Of a stretch of 64,000 nucleotides of DNA, positions 34,012 through 42,997 are shown piece by piece. Under the pieces are notes generated by a model that made no database searches, was not told the origin of the DNA, and saw nothing but the letters and a program-made list of their open reading frames with translations. This DNA comes from Beutenbergia cavernae DSM 12333 (lineage in GTDB: Bacteria > Actinomycetota > Actinomycetes > Actinomycetales > Beutenbergiaceae), in the NCBI RefSeq assembly GCF_000023105.1, contig NC_012669.1:1178001-1242000 (forward strand). The letters are read 5' to 3'. A program made the translations under genes and the position numbers. Positions within the stretch are counted from its first letter, which is position 1. Each line of letters begins with the position of its first letter.

Positions 34012-34307
34012 GTCGGGACGCCTCCGACGGCAGCTCGCCGCGCGCGGTCCCGGGACGCCGCCACGTCGCCGGCGTGCGCCACGGCCCACGCGGCCATGGC
34101 GTCGAGCGGCTCGCGCAGCGTCACGCCCAGAGACGTGAGTCCGTACTCCACGCTCGGCGGGTTCGTGGGGTGCACCGTGCGCGAGACGAGCCCGTCGTCT
34201 TCGAGATTGCGCGGCGTCCGCGTGCGCATGCGCTGGCTGATGCCATCGATGGCGCGGTGGAGCGGCGCGCTGACCAGCGCGCTCACATCGGGGTGCGTAC
34301 CGGACAC
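34008..34307 (-). pseudogene. HxlR-family regulator, missing part of the DNA-binding domain
   Basis: The visible ~99 residues start VSGTHPDVSALVSAPLHRAIDGISQRM and continue RTRTPRNLEDDGLVSRTVHPTNPPSVEYGLTSLGVTLREPL, a normal HxlR second half (recognition helix and wing). The family segment expected between HPDV and the RAIDGISQRM helix (the Cys-bearing CPxRxVLDRIGDKW region and the following helix) is absent, about 35-40 residues. The frame is intact across the gap, so a deletion inside the gene is likely. Without its first helices it probably cannot bind DNA. The GTG start is the best guess. Confidence 0.65.
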
Positions 34308-34382
34308 CAGACTGCCTTCTTCCGTGTGGGCCTGACGTCGGCGACGGTGGTGGGAAGTGGTCGCCGGCACCGAGGAGACAGC

Positions 34383-34565
34383 GTGTCACAGAGCACGGGC
34401 AGGACGATCGTCGTGAGCGGCGGGACCCACGGGATGGGGAGGGAGCTGACGCTCGCCCGCGCGGCACGTGGTGATCGCGTGATCGCGATCGGGAGCAACG
34501 CCGTAATTGGCTGGCGCAGGCGTGGCGGCCCCCGCCAGGGTGGCTCGTCATGCCAGCCGACCTGA
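34383..34565 (+). pseudogene. Truncated short-chain dehydrogenase N-terminus
   Basis: From a GTG with GAGGAGAC upstream, 60 residues are readable: GRTIVVSGGTHGMGRELTLARAARGDRVIAIGSNA is the first beta-alpha-beta of an SDR (T/S-G-G-x-x-G-x-G motif and the GSN cofactor loop). After the GSN the protein runs into an unrelated tail and stops, whereas SDRs continue for ~200 residues with an S-Y-K active site. Its 3' end overlaps the start of the methyltransferase gene. With the adjacent truncated HxlR, this looks like the broken remains of a regulator/SDR pair. Confidence 0.6.
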
Positions 34566-35323
34566 CACCGTTGCACCACGACCTGACCTTCATGAGCCCG
34601 CTCTCCGAGCAGCGCGCCGACCGTCTCGCCAGGTTCGTCGCAGCCGGCCTGAGCGAGCCGGGAGCTCTCGTCGTCGACATCGGCTGCGGCTGGGGCGAGC
34701 TGCTGCTGCGCACGCTCGCCGCCGCGCCCACGGCGCGCGGGCTCGGACTCGACCTGGACGCCGAGGCCGTCGCGCACGGCACGGCCACCGCCGCCGCCCG
34801 CGGGCTCGCGGACCGCGTCGAGCTCGTGGCCGGCGACGCGAAGGAGCACCTGCCCGACGCCGTCGACGCCGTCATCTGCATCGGCGCGAGCCAGATCTGG
34901 GGCCCCGCGGTCGAGGAGAAGCAGCCGCTCGACTACGCCGGCGCGCTCGCGGCCATCCGGGCGCTGGTGAGTCCCGGCGCCCGCGTCGTGTTCGGGGACG
35001 CGATCTGGTCGCAGGAGCCGACGGCGCAGGCCACGGCCCCGCTCACCGGGCGGCCCGACGAGTTCGTGCCGCTGGCCCGACTGGTGGAGCTCGCCGTCGA
35101 CGCCCGCTTCGCCCCGGTTCGGGTGCACGAGGCGAACCAGGACGAGTGGGACGAGTTCGAGACCGGGTTCTCCGCCGCGTACGCGCACTGGCTCGCCACG
35201 CACCCGACTGACCACCCGGACGCGCAGGCCGTGCGCGACCGTGCGCGAGCCCAGCGCGAGGGCTACTTCTCCGGGTACCGCGGCTACTTCGGGATGGCGT
35301 ACCTGGAGCTGCTCGCCGTCTGA
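34550..35323 (+). CDS. SAM-dependent methyltransferase
   Basis: 257 residues. Class I methyltransferase: VVDIGCGWGELLLRTLAAAPTARGLGLDLDAEAVAHG contains motif I (D-I-G-C-G-W-G) and the acidic ribose-binding end of strand 2; motif II is AVICIGASQIWG. The C-terminus (AQREGYFSGYRGYFGMAYLELLAV) is helical and tyrosine-rich. The substrate is unknown, as for most UbiE/cyclopropane-like relatives. The ATG at 34550 overlaps the SDR remnant by 16 nt. Confidence 0.85.
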   Translation: MPADLTPLHHDLTFMSPLSEQRADRLARFVAAGLSEPGALVVDIGCGWGELLLRTLAAAPTARGLGLDLDAEAVAHGTATAAARGLADRVELVAGDAKEHLPDAVDAVICIGASQIWGPAVEEKQPLDYAGALAAIRALVSPGARVVFGDAIWSQEPTAQATAPLTGRPDEFVPLARLVELAVDARFAPVRVHEANQDEWDEFETGFSAAYAHWLATHPTDHPDAQAVRDRARAQREGYFSGYRGYFGMAYLELLAV

Positions 35324-35330
35324 GGCTGTC

Positions 35331-35978
35331 TCAGGCGTTCGCGAACGTCACGCCGGTCGCGTGCACCGGGCAGTACCCGTTCGGGTTCGCCACCAGGTAC
35401 TGCTGGTGGTAGCCCTCCGCGTAGAAGAACGGGCCGGCGTCGTCGGCCGATCGGATCTCCGTGGCGATCGCCCCGTAGTCCGCCGCCGTGAGCTGCGGCT
35501 GGTAGTCCGCCTTGGTGCGCTCGATGAGGTCGCGCTGCTGGGGCGTCGTCCAGTAGACCGCCGAGCGGTACTGCGTGCCCTGGTCGTTGCCCTGCCGGAA
35601 CACCTGGGTCGGGTCGTGCTGCGTCCAGAAGATCTCGAGCAGCCGCTCCGTGGAGACCACGCTCGGGTCGTACGCGACCATCACGGTCTCGGTGTGGCCT
35701 GTCCGGCCGGTGCACGTCTCCTCGTACGTCGGGTTCGGGGTGAACCCGCCCATGTACCCGACGGCGGTCGTCACGACGCCGGGCTGCTCCCAGAAGTGCT
35801 TCTCCTCGCCCCAGAAGCACCCCATCGCGACGTACAGCACCTGCGTGCCCTCCGGCCACGGGCCGCGCAGCGGGGTCCCCAGCACGCGGTGCGTCCCGGG
35901 CACGTCGAACGCCGGCTCGGTGCGCCCGGGCAGCGCCTGCTCCGGCTCGATCATCGTGACCGCACGACTGAAGAACAT
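35331..35978 (-). CDS. msrA: Peptide methionine-S-sulfoxide reductase
   Basis: 215 residues. Cys54 in AMGCFWGEEKHFW is the catalytic cysteine; YMGGFTPNPTYEETCTGRTGHTE and QGTQYRSAVYW are the family segments; the C-terminal NPNGYCPVHATG gives a resolving cysteine. It repairs oxidised methionine in proteins. GGAGGAGG lies 7 nt before the ATG at 35978. It converges with the methyltransferase gene, 7 bp apart. Confidence 0.95.
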   Translation of the reverse strand: MFFSRAVTMIEPEQALPGRTEPAFDVPGTHRVLGTPLRGPWPEGTQVLYVAMGCFWGEEKHFWEQPGVVTTAVGYMGGFTPNPTYEETCTGRTGHTETVMVAYDPSVVSTERLLEIFWTQHDPTQVFRQGNDQGTQYRSAVYWTTPQQRDLIERTKADYQPQLTAADYGAIATEIRSADDAGPFFYAEGYHQQYLVANPNGYCPVHATGVTFANA

Positions 35979-36091
35979 CCGTGACCTCCTCCGGGTCGAC
36001 ATGGCGACTCCACCGGATCAACTCCGCTCCGTGGCGCCCTGTTCCCCTGGGTAGGCTCGCGTGCGTCCACCGACCCAGGGAGAGGCCCGGC

Positions 36092-37309
36092 GTGAGCACC
36101 ACCGTCGATCTCACGGAGATCCTCGCGGCCCGTGACCTGCAGTCCGGCGTCGTGAAGGAGACACCCGTCGAGTCGTGCCGCTACCTCTCCGAGATCCTCG
36201 GCCGGCCGGTGCTCCTGAAGTTCGAGCACCTCCAGCACACGGGGTCGTTCAAGGTCCGCGGCGCCTACGTGCGCCTCGCCCGGCTGTCGGAGGAGCAGAA
36301 GCGCACCGGCGTCGTCGCCGCGAGCGCCGGCAACCACGCGCAGGGCGTGGCCTACGCGGCCGCACTGCTCGGCATCAGCACCGTCGTGTACATGCCCGAG
36401 GACGCGGCGCTCCCGAAGATCGCCGCGACGCGCGGCTACGGGGCGGAGGTGCGGTTGGCCGGTGCCACGCTCGACGAGGCGATCGGGCACGCCGTCGCGG
36501 AGGCAGAGACGTCCGGCCGGGAGTTCATCCACCCGTTCGACCACGCGGACATCGTGAACGGGCAGGGCACGCTCGGGGTGGAGCTCCTCGAGCAGGTTCC
36601 CGACGTCGGTACGGTCGTCATCCCGACCGGCGGCGGTGGTCTCATCGCGGGTGCGGCGACGGCGATCCACGCCAGCCGTCCGGACGTGCGGATCGTCGGG
36701 GTGCAGGCGGAGGGCGCCGCCGCCTACCCGGCGTCGCTGGCCGCGGGCCGTCCGGTGCGCCTGGAGTCGATGTCGACCATGGCGGACGGGATCGCCGTCG
36801 GGCTGCCCGGCGAGCTTCCGCTGGCGCTCGTGGCGGAGCACGTCGAGCGGATGTGCACCGTCTCCGAGGAGGCGTTGTCGCGCGCGTTGCTCGTTCTCGT
36901 CGAGCGCGCGAAGCAGGTCGTCGAACCGTCCGGGGCGGCCGGCGTCGCGGCCCTGATGGAAGGTGTGCTCGGCGACCTCGACGAGCGGCCCGTCGTCGTC
37001 GTCCTCTCCGGAGGCAATGTCGACCCGTTGGTGCTCCAGCGGATCATCCGGCACGGGCTGGCGAGCGCCGGCCGGTACCTCCAGGTGCGGGTGCGGATCA
37101 GCGACCGGCCGGGCGGCCTGGCCGCGTTCCTCGTGGACATCGCCGCGACCGGCGCGAGCGTGCTGTCGATCGCCCACGTGCGCACCGCCGTCGACCTCGC
37201 GCTCGACGAGGTGGAGATCGACGTGGAGCTGGAGACCAAGGGCCCCGACCACTGCGCCGCCGTCCTCGAACGCGTGCGTGCTCACGGGCACCGCGTCATG
37301 GCGCGCTGA
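36092..37309 (+). CDS. ilvA: Threonine ammonia-lyase (biosynthetic/catabolic, with ACT domain)
   Basis: 405 residues. Lys54 in TGSFKVRGAY binds PLP, SAGNHAQGVAYAA the substrate, and PTGGGGLIAG the phosphate. Residues from about 325 form one ACT domain (LQVRVRISDRPGGLAAFLVDIAATGASVLSI), the short IlvA type, which senses isoleucine or valine. It deaminates threonine to 2-oxobutyrate at the start of isoleucine synthesis. -10-like TAGGCT is at 36052-36057, 34 nt before the GTG. A bidirectional hairpin separates it from greA. Confidence 0.95.
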   Translation: MSTTVDLTEILAARDLQSGVVKETPVESCRYLSEILGRPVLLKFEHLQHTGSFKVRGAYVRLARLSEEQKRTGVVAASAGNHAQGVAYAAALLGISTVVYMPEDAALPKIAATRGYGAEVRLAGATLDEAIGHAVAEAETSGREFIHPFDHADIVNGQGTLGVELLEQVPDVGTVVIPTGGGGLIAGAATAIHASRPDVRIVGVQAEGAAAYPASLAAGRPVRLESMSTMADGIAVGLPGELPLALVAEHVERMCTVSEEALSRALLVLVERAKQVVEPSGAAGVAALMEGVLGDLDERPVVVVLSGGNVDPLVLQRIIRHGLASAGRYLQVRVRISDRPGGLAAFLVDIAATGASVLSIAHVRTAVDLALDEVEIDVELETKGPDHCAAVLERVRAHGHRVMAR

Positions 37310-37328
37310 GGGCCCTGTGGACGCACGA

Positions 37329-37358
37329 ACGCCGCGCCCCCCGCAAGAGGCGCGGCGT
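37329..37358. terminator. Bidirectional hairpin between ilvA and greA
   Basis: ACGCCGCGCC (37329-37338) pairs with GGCGCGGCGT (37349-37358) around a 10-nt loop. It lies 19 nt after ilvA and 13 nt after greA (minus strand), so it can end both converging transcripts. Confidence 0.7.
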
Positions 37359-37371
37359 CCGGGGCGGTGGA

Positions 37372-37854
37372 TCAGCCGGTGAACGGCGTGGCGTCGGTGA
37401 TCGACACCTTGACCGCCTTGCCGCTCGGGGTCCGGTACTCGGCCTTCTCGCCGACCTTCTTGCCCATGATCGCGGCGCCGAGCGGGCTCGACGGCGAGTA
37501 GACGTCGAGGTCCGTGTCGCCGGCGACCTCGCGTGAGCCCAGGAGGAAGCGCATCTCGTCGCCCGCGACCTTCGCCGTGACGACCATGCCGGGCTCGACG
37601 ACGCCGTCGTCCGCCGGTGCCTCGCCGACCTGGGCGGTGCGCAGGATCTCCTCGAGCTGCCGGATGCGGGCCTCCTGCTTGGCCTGCTCCTCGCGCGCGG
37701 CGTGGTAACCGCCGTTCTCCTTGAGGTCCCCCTCCTCGCGCGCGGCCTCGATCTTGTCGGCGATCTCGACGCGTCCGACACCTGTCAGGTGGTCGTGCTC
37801 AGCCTTGAGTCGGTCGAAGGCGTCCTGAGTCAGCCAGGTGGTGGTCCCGGGCAC
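37372..37854 (-). CDS. greA: Transcription elongation factor GreA
   Basis: 160 residues. The N-terminal coiled coil (WLTQDAFDRLKAEHDHLTGVGRVEIADKIEAAREEGDLKENGGYHAAREEQ) includes the acidic tip D-L-K-E-N that rescues backtracked RNA polymerase. The FKBP-like C-terminal domain (GMVVTAKVAGDEMRFLLGSREV...SPSSPLGAAIMGKKVGEKAEY) is complete. GAGGAGG precedes the ATG. It is the gene that most clearly places this stretch in the conserved actinobacterial core. Confidence 0.97.
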   Translation of the reverse strand: MPGTTTWLTQDAFDRLKAEHDHLTGVGRVEIADKIEAAREEGDLKENGGYHAAREEQAKQEARIRQLEEILRTAQVGEAPADDGVVEPGMVVTAKVAGDEMRFLLGSREVAGDTDLDVYSPSSPLGAAIMGKKVGEKAEYRTPSGKAVKVSITDATPFTG

Positions 37855-37985
37855 GGGTCCTCCTCGTGGTTCGGTGTGGCCGCCGGAGCGCGTCGCTGTG
37901 CCCGCGATAGGGGTGCGTTCTCACCCGGGCTCGCTGCACGAGCGCCGCTCCGGGTGGCCTGGAAGCGGCTTAGGAAACGGTCATT

Positions 37986-38462
37986 CTACTCCACGTCCGA
38001 CGTCTCGGCGGGAAGCGTGACGCAGGCGCCCTCGACGACGATGCCGTTGGACGCTCGTTGGATGGTGGCGACCTCGACCGTGACGCGGGTCGCGGTCCGG
38101 TCCGACGGTCCGACGACGACCTCCGCGACGCCCACCTGCCCGAAGCCGCGGTCGAGAGCCTGTGCCGCGCACCGCACGGTGGTGCTCGGGTCGGAGCGGA
38201 TCACGTCGAACGTGATGTCGGTGCGCTCGTCGCTGATGATCTCGTAGCCGACGTCGCGGGTGCGGATCTCGACGCGGGCCTGGGCCAGGGCGACCCAGGT
38301 GACGGCGACCCCTCCGAGCACCACGAGCGCCGCGACGACGACGACGAGCAGCCGCCGGGTGCGGCGGGGGTCTCGTGGAGCCCCGTACCGCTCGGCCAGG
38401 TACGCCGTGTGTTCCGCCGCCGCCGGGGCGGCTGCGGAACGGGCATCGGGCGCGGACGTCAC
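37986..38462 (-). CDS. DUF4307-domain membrane protein
   Basis: 158 residues. A cytosolic N-terminus ([20 protein letters not shown]) is followed by one transmembrane helix ([20 protein letters not shown]) and an extracellular beta-rich domain ([40 protein letters not shown]). This is the actinobacterial DUF4307 family, usually next to mca or greA. Function is unknown. CAGACT ends 6 nt before the GTG start. Confidence 0.88.
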   Translation of the reverse strand: MTSAPDARSAAAPAAAEHTAYLAERYGAPRDPRRTRRLLVVVVAALVVLGGVAVTWVALAQARVEIRTRDVGYEIISDERTDITFDVIRSDPSTTVRCAAQALDRGFGQVGVAEVVVGPSDRTATRVTVEVATIQRASNGIVVEGACVTLPAETSDVE

Positions 38463-38496
38463 CTTCCCAGTCTGCCTCGTCGCGACGGCGCCATCG

Positions 38497-39651
38497 TCAC
38501 CGGACGGCGACCCGGACGCGGCCTCGCACCAGACGGCGCAGCAGCTGGTCCGCCGGACCCGGGCGTCCGGCCCGGTCCAGGAGAGTGGCCGACGCCACCG
38601 CTGCGGCCCACGCCGCGACAGCGACGGCGGCCGCCCCCGCCACGCCGGTCCGCTCGCCGAGTCCGAGGAACACGCTCGACATGAGGACGACGAGCGCAGC
38701 CTCCATGACGATGTAGCTGGTCAGGGATCGCCGGCCGGTCGCGACCAGCGGGCGGATCTCGGCCGTGCGGCTCCGGACGGAGTGCGCGAACAACGCGAAC
38801 GCGGCTGCATAACCCAGACCGCCGAACACCCCGGTCAGCACTTGCAGGCTCAGCGTCCACGTCGCGGCGTCGGCGGGCAGCGCACCGATGCCCAGGAGGA
38901 CCTGCGGCAACGAGCCGGCCACGGCGACGGTGATCCCGCCGACCGCGGTACGGCGCAGGAGCGCTCGATGACGCGGGACGTCCTCCAGGATCCGCCGCCT
39001 GGCGGCCCACGCCCCGATGAGGACGACGAGCAGGATCGGGTAGAAGGCGACGTTGCTGAGAACGACGACGATCCAGAGCACGACTCGGGTGATGAGCTCG
39101 CCCAGACCGTAGCCGAGGGTGGACCACGGCTCGCTCGCACCGGCGCCCGTCGGGGCGATGAAGGTGACGGTTCCGACCACCACGAGGGCGGCCATGACCG
39201 GTGTCAGGATCCAGATCGCACGGTTCAGCGCGCGATCGCTCCGCACGAGCAGGCCCGCGACGAGCACCGCCACGAGGCCGTACGCCCCGAGGATCTCCAC
39301 CGGCGTGACCACGAGCGCCATGACGAGGCCGAAGAGCAGGAGCCACCAGCCGCGGCGCCGGACGGTGGAGCGCGCGACGGCGTCGCTCGCTCCCTCCCGC
39401 CGGCGGCGCTCGAGCGACCACACGAGTCCGTACCCGAAGAGCACCGCGAACAGCGGGTACGCGCGGCTGTGCACGAAGAGCTCCTCGACCACGGAGACGA
39501 CCTGGTCGGCGGCGCTCACGGCGGTCGGTCGGCCGTCCGGGCCACGCGCCGCGGTCGACAGGTAGAGCGGGGCGTGCGCCAGCGCGATCAGGAGCAGCAT
39601 GAACCCGCGTGCGAGGTCGGGGGCGAGGATGCGTCGAGTATCGGAGTCCAT
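38497..39651 (-). CDS. DUF418-domain membrane protein
   Basis: 384 residues with about ten membrane helices. The start ([22 protein letters not shown]) and C-terminal block ([27 protein letters not shown], with the R-x-S-L-T-x-Y motif) mark the DUF418 family, related to acyltransferase-3-like membrane enzymes. Function is unknown. The open frame extends upstream into mca, but the ATG at 39651 fits the family N-terminus (LDLARG-type). It lies between DUF4307 and mca, which are often adjacent. Confidence 0.85.
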   Translation of the reverse strand: MDSDTRRILAPDLARGFMLLLIALAHAPLYLSTAARGPDGRPTAVSAADQVVSVVEELFVHSRAYPLFAVLFGYGLVWSLERRRREGASDAVARSTVRRRGWWLLLFGLVMALVVTPVEILGAYGLVAVLVAGLLVRSDRALNRAIWILTPVMAALVVVGTVTFIAPTGAGASEPWSTLGYGLGELITRVVLWIVVVLSNVAFYPILLVVLIGAWAARRRILEDVPRHRALLRRTAVGGITVAVAGSLPQVLLGIGALPADAATWTLSLQVLTGVFGGLGYAAAFALFAHSVRSRTAEIRPLVATGRRSLTSYIVMEAALVVLMSSVFLGLGERTGVAGAAAVAVAAWAAAVASATLLDRAGRPGPADQLLRRLVRGRVRVAVR

Positions 39652-39760
39652 CGCTCCAGCCCACCCGGGGCCCGGGGCCGGCGACCACGGTCGATCGTCC
39701 AGAGCGCGGGGACGATCGGCCAGCGGTCGTGGCCGATGGGTCCCGGACCGACTGTCCCGT

Positions 39761-39781
39761 CGGACGGCGGACGGCGGACGG
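39761..39781. repeat. Three tandem copies of CGGACGG
   Basis: A 7-bp unit repeated three times exactly in the 264-bp spacer between the DUF418 gene and mca. It could be a slippage site or a spaced binding site for the divergent promoters. Nothing more can be said. Confidence 0.6.
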
Positions 39782-39915
39782 CGCCACCTCGCTGTGCGCG
39801 CAGAGCGGAACAGCGTGCGATGTCGGCGCCTCGTGAGAGAACATGGCACGATCGCGAGCCGGGCCTTGGCGCGTCCGTACGACCGAGCGCCCGCAGCAGA
39901 ACCGAGGAGGAACCG

Positions 39916-40785
39916 GTGCCCGAAGCGCCCCTGCGCCTGATGGCGGTGCACGCTCACCCCGACGACGAGTCGAGCAAGGGGGCGGCGGCCATGGCCAAGT
40001 ACGCCGACGAGGGCGTCGACGTCCTCGTCGTGTCGTGCACGGGCGGCGAACGCGGCGACGTCCTCAATCCCAAGCTGCAGGGCGACCCGGAGGTGGAACG
40101 CGACCTGCCCGGTCTGCGGCGTCGGGAGATGGCGAAGGCGGCCGCGGAGCTCGGGGTGCGGCAGACCTGGCTCGGGTTCGTCGACTCGGGCCTCCCGGAG
40201 GGCGACCCGCTGCCGCCGCTGCCCGAGGGATGCTTCGCGCTCGAACCGCTGGACGTCACGACGCACGCGCTCGTGCGCGTGATCCGCGAGTTCCGCCCCC
40301 ACGTGATGACCACGTACGACGAGACCGGCGGCTACCCGCACCCGGACCACATCATGACCCACACGGTCTCGATGGCGGCGTACGAGGCCGCGGCAGACCC
40401 CGAGCGCTACCCCGACGCCGGCGAACCCTGGGCGATCCAGAAGGTCTACTACAACGCGGGCTTCTCGATCGACCGCCTCCGGGCCGTCCACGCCGCGATG
40501 TCCGACCGCGGCCTCGCCTCCCCCTTCGCAGAGTGGCTCGAGAGCCGCGAGGAGTGGCCGCAGCGGGAGGTCACGACCCAGGTCGAGTGCGCGGCGTACT
40601 TCGGTCACCGGGACCGGGCGCTCATCGCCCACGCGACCCAGATCGACCCCGACGGCTTCTTCTTCGCAGTCCCGCGCGACGTCGAGGCCGACGTGTGGCC
40701 GTGGGACGACTTCGAGCTGGCGACGGCGCGCGTCCCCACCAGCGTCCCCGAGACGGACCTCTTCGCGGGGGTGCGGTCGGCATGA
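39916..40785 (+). CDS. mca: Mycothiol S-conjugate amidase
   Basis: 289 residues. The LmbE-like zinc hydrolase motifs are [10 protein letters not shown] (His-Pro-Asp-Asp) and PHPDHIMTH; the length and [28 protein letters not shown] segment fit Mca rather than MshB. It cleaves mycothiol conjugates of toxins to mercapturic acid for export. GAGGAGG lies 5 nt before the GTG. It overlaps the next gene by 4 nt (ATGA), starting a three-gene operon. Confidence 0.95.
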   Translation: MPEAPLRLMAVHAHPDDESSKGAAAMAKYADEGVDVLVVSCTGGERGDVLNPKLQGDPEVERDLPGLRRREMAKAAAELGVRQTWLGFVDSGLPEGDPLPPLPEGCFALEPLDVTTHALVRVIREFRPHVMTTYDETGGYPHPDHIMTHTVSMAAYEAAADPERYPDAGEPWAIQKVYYNAGFSIDRLRAVHAAMSDRGLASPFAEWLESREEWPQREVTTQVECAAYFGHRDRALIAHATQIDPDGFFFAVPRDVEADVWPWDDFELATARVPTSVPETDLFAGVRSA

Positions 40786-41114
40786 CGGCGTTCGACGTCG
40801 CGCCGCTCGTGGCCCTCGCCGAGGAGGAAGGGCCGGACCCGAACTCGGTCTCGCCCGGCGTCCTGGGCTTCCTCGTGTTCTTCGCGCTGGCCGTCGCGAC
40901 GATCCTCCTCATCCGCTCGTTCAACACGCAGATGCGGCGGGTCGACCGCAACGAGCGGCGTCGCCTGGCCGAGGAGGAGGCTGCCGCCGAGGCCCAGGCC
41001 GAGGCGGGGGAGTCGCCCGAGCGTGCTGACGACGCCGAGCGGGACGACGCTGACCCGGGCAACGCCGAGCCGGGCGAGGCCGAGAACCCGCCCGAGGAGC
41101 GGCCGCGCCCATGA
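40782..41114 (+). CDS. Small single-pass membrane protein downstream of mca
   Basis: 110 residues. One membrane helix ([22 protein letters not shown]) follows a short N-terminus and is followed by an acidic, Ala/Glu-rich low-complexity tail ([21 protein letters not shown]). A gene of this build accompanies mca in many actinobacteria, but no function is known. It overlaps both neighbours by 4 nt. Confidence 0.85.
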   Translation: MTAFDVAPLVALAEEEGPDPNSVSPGVLGFLVFFALAVATILLIRSFNTQMRRVDRNERRRLAEEEAAAEAQAEAGESPERADDAERDDADPGNAEPGEAENPPEERPRP

Positions 41115-41980
41115 CGACGGCCGCCGACCGGACCTCCGGCGACCCGGCGCACCCCGACCGGGCCGGCGAGGTGCGGGTCGCCGTCGTCCAGCTCGACGCG
41201 TCCGGAGACCCTGCCTCCAGCCGGGCCGCCGCCGTCGACGCCGTGGAGTCGGCAGCCGAGGCGGGCGCCGCTCTCGTGGTCCTGCCGGAGTACGCCTCGG
41301 GGTGGGCGCCGCGGCTCGGCCCCGAGCTCGCCGTCGCCGACTCGTTCGTCCCCGCCCTTCAGGAGGCGGCCCGCAGGTCGGGCGCCGCCGTGGTCGCCGG
41401 CACCGTGGAACGTGGAGCCGACCAGAGCCGTGGGCGGAACGTCGCCGTCGCGATCGGCGCCGACGGCTCCGTCAGCGGAACCTACGCCAAGGTCCACCTC
41501 TACGACGCGTTCGGGGTGCGGGAGTCGGACTTCCTCGATGCGGGTGCTCCCGACGACGACGGCGCTCCTCTCGTCGTCGACGTCATCGCCCCGTCGGGTG
41601 GGGTCGTGCGGGTGGGGGTCCTCACGTGCTACGACCTGCGGTTCCCGGAGTCGGCGCGGGTGCTCGTCGACGCGGGTGCCGACGTGCTAGCGATCGGCGC
41701 TGCGTGGGCGGCGGGCGAGCACAAGGCCGATCACCTGCGCACGCTGGCGCGCGCGAGGGCGATCGAGAACACGTCCTGGCTGCTGCTCGCGAGTCAGTGC
41801 GGCCGCGGCCGGACGGGGCGCAGCGCCGTGATCGATCCGCTGGGCGTGGTCGAGTCGGAGGCCGACGGCGAGGCCCCGGCCGTCGTGGTGGCCGACGTGA
41901 GCGCGGCGCGCGTCGCGCGGGTGCGGGCCACGAATCCGGCCCTCGCGCACCGGCGCTACGCCGTCGTCCCGCGCGCCTGA
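41111..41980 (+). CDS. Carbon-nitrogen hydrolase (nitrilase superfamily)
   Basis: 289 residues. Glu (VVLPEYASGW), Lys (YAKVHLYDAFGVRESD) and Cys (VGVLTCYDLRFPE) form the complete E-K-C triad; ARAIENTSWLLLASQCGRG is a later family segment. Close to the Nit2/omega-amidase and deaminated-glutathione amidase type. Following Mca, a role in thiol or conjugate metabolism is possible but is inference only. It overlaps the preceding gene by 4 nt. Confidence 0.92.
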   Translation: MTTAADRTSGDPAHPDRAGEVRVAVVQLDASGDPASSRAAAVDAVESAAEAGAALVVLPEYASGWAPRLGPELAVADSFVPALQEAARRSGAAVVAGTVERGADQSRGRNVAVAIGADGSVSGTYAKVHLYDAFGVRESDFLDAGAPDDDGAPLVVDVIAPSGGVVRVGVLTCYDLRFPESARVLVDAGADVLAIGAAWAAGEHKADHLRTLARARAIENTSWLLLASQCGRGRTGRSAVIDPLGVVESEADGEAPAVVVADVSAARVARVRATNPALAHRRYAVVPRA

Positions 41981-41990
41981 CGCGGGCCGA

Positions 41991-42944
41991 TCACTTCTTC
42001 TTCTTGCCGCTCTTCTTGCCGGCCTTCTTGCTGGCCTTCGGACTGCTCGTGGTGGCGCCGCTCGCGGACGCCGAGCCGGCGGGCGCCGTCGCGTCGAGCT
42101 TCGCGAGCTCCGCGGCGACGTCGTAGTCGGCCACCGGCCAGTCGAGCTGAAGGTCCCGCAATGCCTCCACGAGGAGCTCCGAGACCGCGAGACGCGCGTA
42201 CCACTTGCGGTCCGCGGGGACCACGTGCCACGGGGCGAGGTCGGTTGACGTGCGATCGAAGACGTCCTGGTACGCGTCGCGGTACAGCGGCCAGCGCTTG
42301 CGGGTGGCGAGGTCCGACGGGTTGTACTTCCAGTGCTTGTCCGGGCGCTCGAGCCGTTCGCGCAGACGCGCGTACTGCTCGGCCTCGGACACGACGAGGG
42401 CGACCTTGATGATCCGGATGCCGCGCTCCGCCGTCTGGCGCTCGAACCGGTTGATCTCGTCGTAGCGCTGCTCCCACGTCTCGCGCGGCACCAGCTCGTC
42501 GACGCGCACCACGAGGACGTCCTCGTAGTGCGAGCGGTCGAAGACGCCGATGCGCCCGGGCGGGGGCAGCGCGCGCCGGATCCGCCACAGGTAGTGGTGC
42601 CGGAGCTCCTCCGCCGTCGGGACGCCGAACGAGGCGAGCGCGACGCCCTGCGGGTCGACCATGCCGATGACGTGGCGGACGACGCCGCCCTTGCCGGACG
42701 TGTCGAGCCCCTGGAGCACGAGCAGCACGGCCTGCGTGCCGCCCGTGCGGCCGTGCGCGAAGAGGCGCTCCTGCAGCTCGGACATCTCGCGTCCGAGCTC
42801 CTGGGTGCGTGCCTCCGCCTGGGCACGGTCGCCCGTCCATCCGGGCGTGGCCGCTGCGTCGACGTCCGCCAGCCGGAAGCCGTCGCCGATCCGCACGGCC
42901 TGCGCGGCGGTCGTCGTCGTGCCCTTCGCCTTCTTCTTTCCCAC
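41991..42944 (-). CDS. ppk2: Polyphosphate kinase 2-family protein
   Basis: 317 residues. Walker A is in LQGLDTSGKGGVVRH, the lid region is PPPGRIGVFDRSHYEDVLVVR (Walker B), and SDLATRKRWPLYRDAYQDVFDRTSTDLAPWHVVPADRKWYARL ends the PPK2 domain. It moves phosphate between polyphosphate and nucleotides. Both ends are Lys-rich: GKKKAKG at the start and KASKKAGKKSGKKKK at the end, which may bind polyphosphate or nucleic acid. The start codon is GTG. It converges with the nitrilase gene, 10 bp apart. Confidence 0.93.
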   Translation of the reverse strand: MGKKKAKGTTTTAAQAVRIGDGFRLADVDAAATPGWTGDRAQAEARTQELGREMSELQERLFAHGRTGGTQAVLLVLQGLDTSGKGGVVRHVIGMVDPQGVALASFGVPTAEELRHHYLWRIRRALPPPGRIGVFDRSHYEDVLVVRVDELVPRETWEQRYDEINRFERQTAERGIRIIKVALVVSEAEQYARLRERLERPDKHWKYNPSDLATRKRWPLYRDAYQDVFDRTSTDLAPWHVVPADRKWYARLAVSELLVEALRDLQLDWPVADYDVAAELAKLDATAPAGSASASGATTSSPKASKKAGKKSGKKKK

Positions 42945-42997
42945 GGTGCCTCCATCGTCGTCTGCCGAGCGTAGGGGCGGCGTGGTGGCGGCGCCCC

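Noticed and set aside
39652-40632. Upstream extension of the DUF418 protein across mca
   Set aside because: Antisense of the clear mca gene; family N-terminus starts at 39651.
41111-41980. Calling the nitrilase-family protein a nitrilase
   Set aside because: The E-K-C triad shows the superfamily only; amidase roles are more common for this type.
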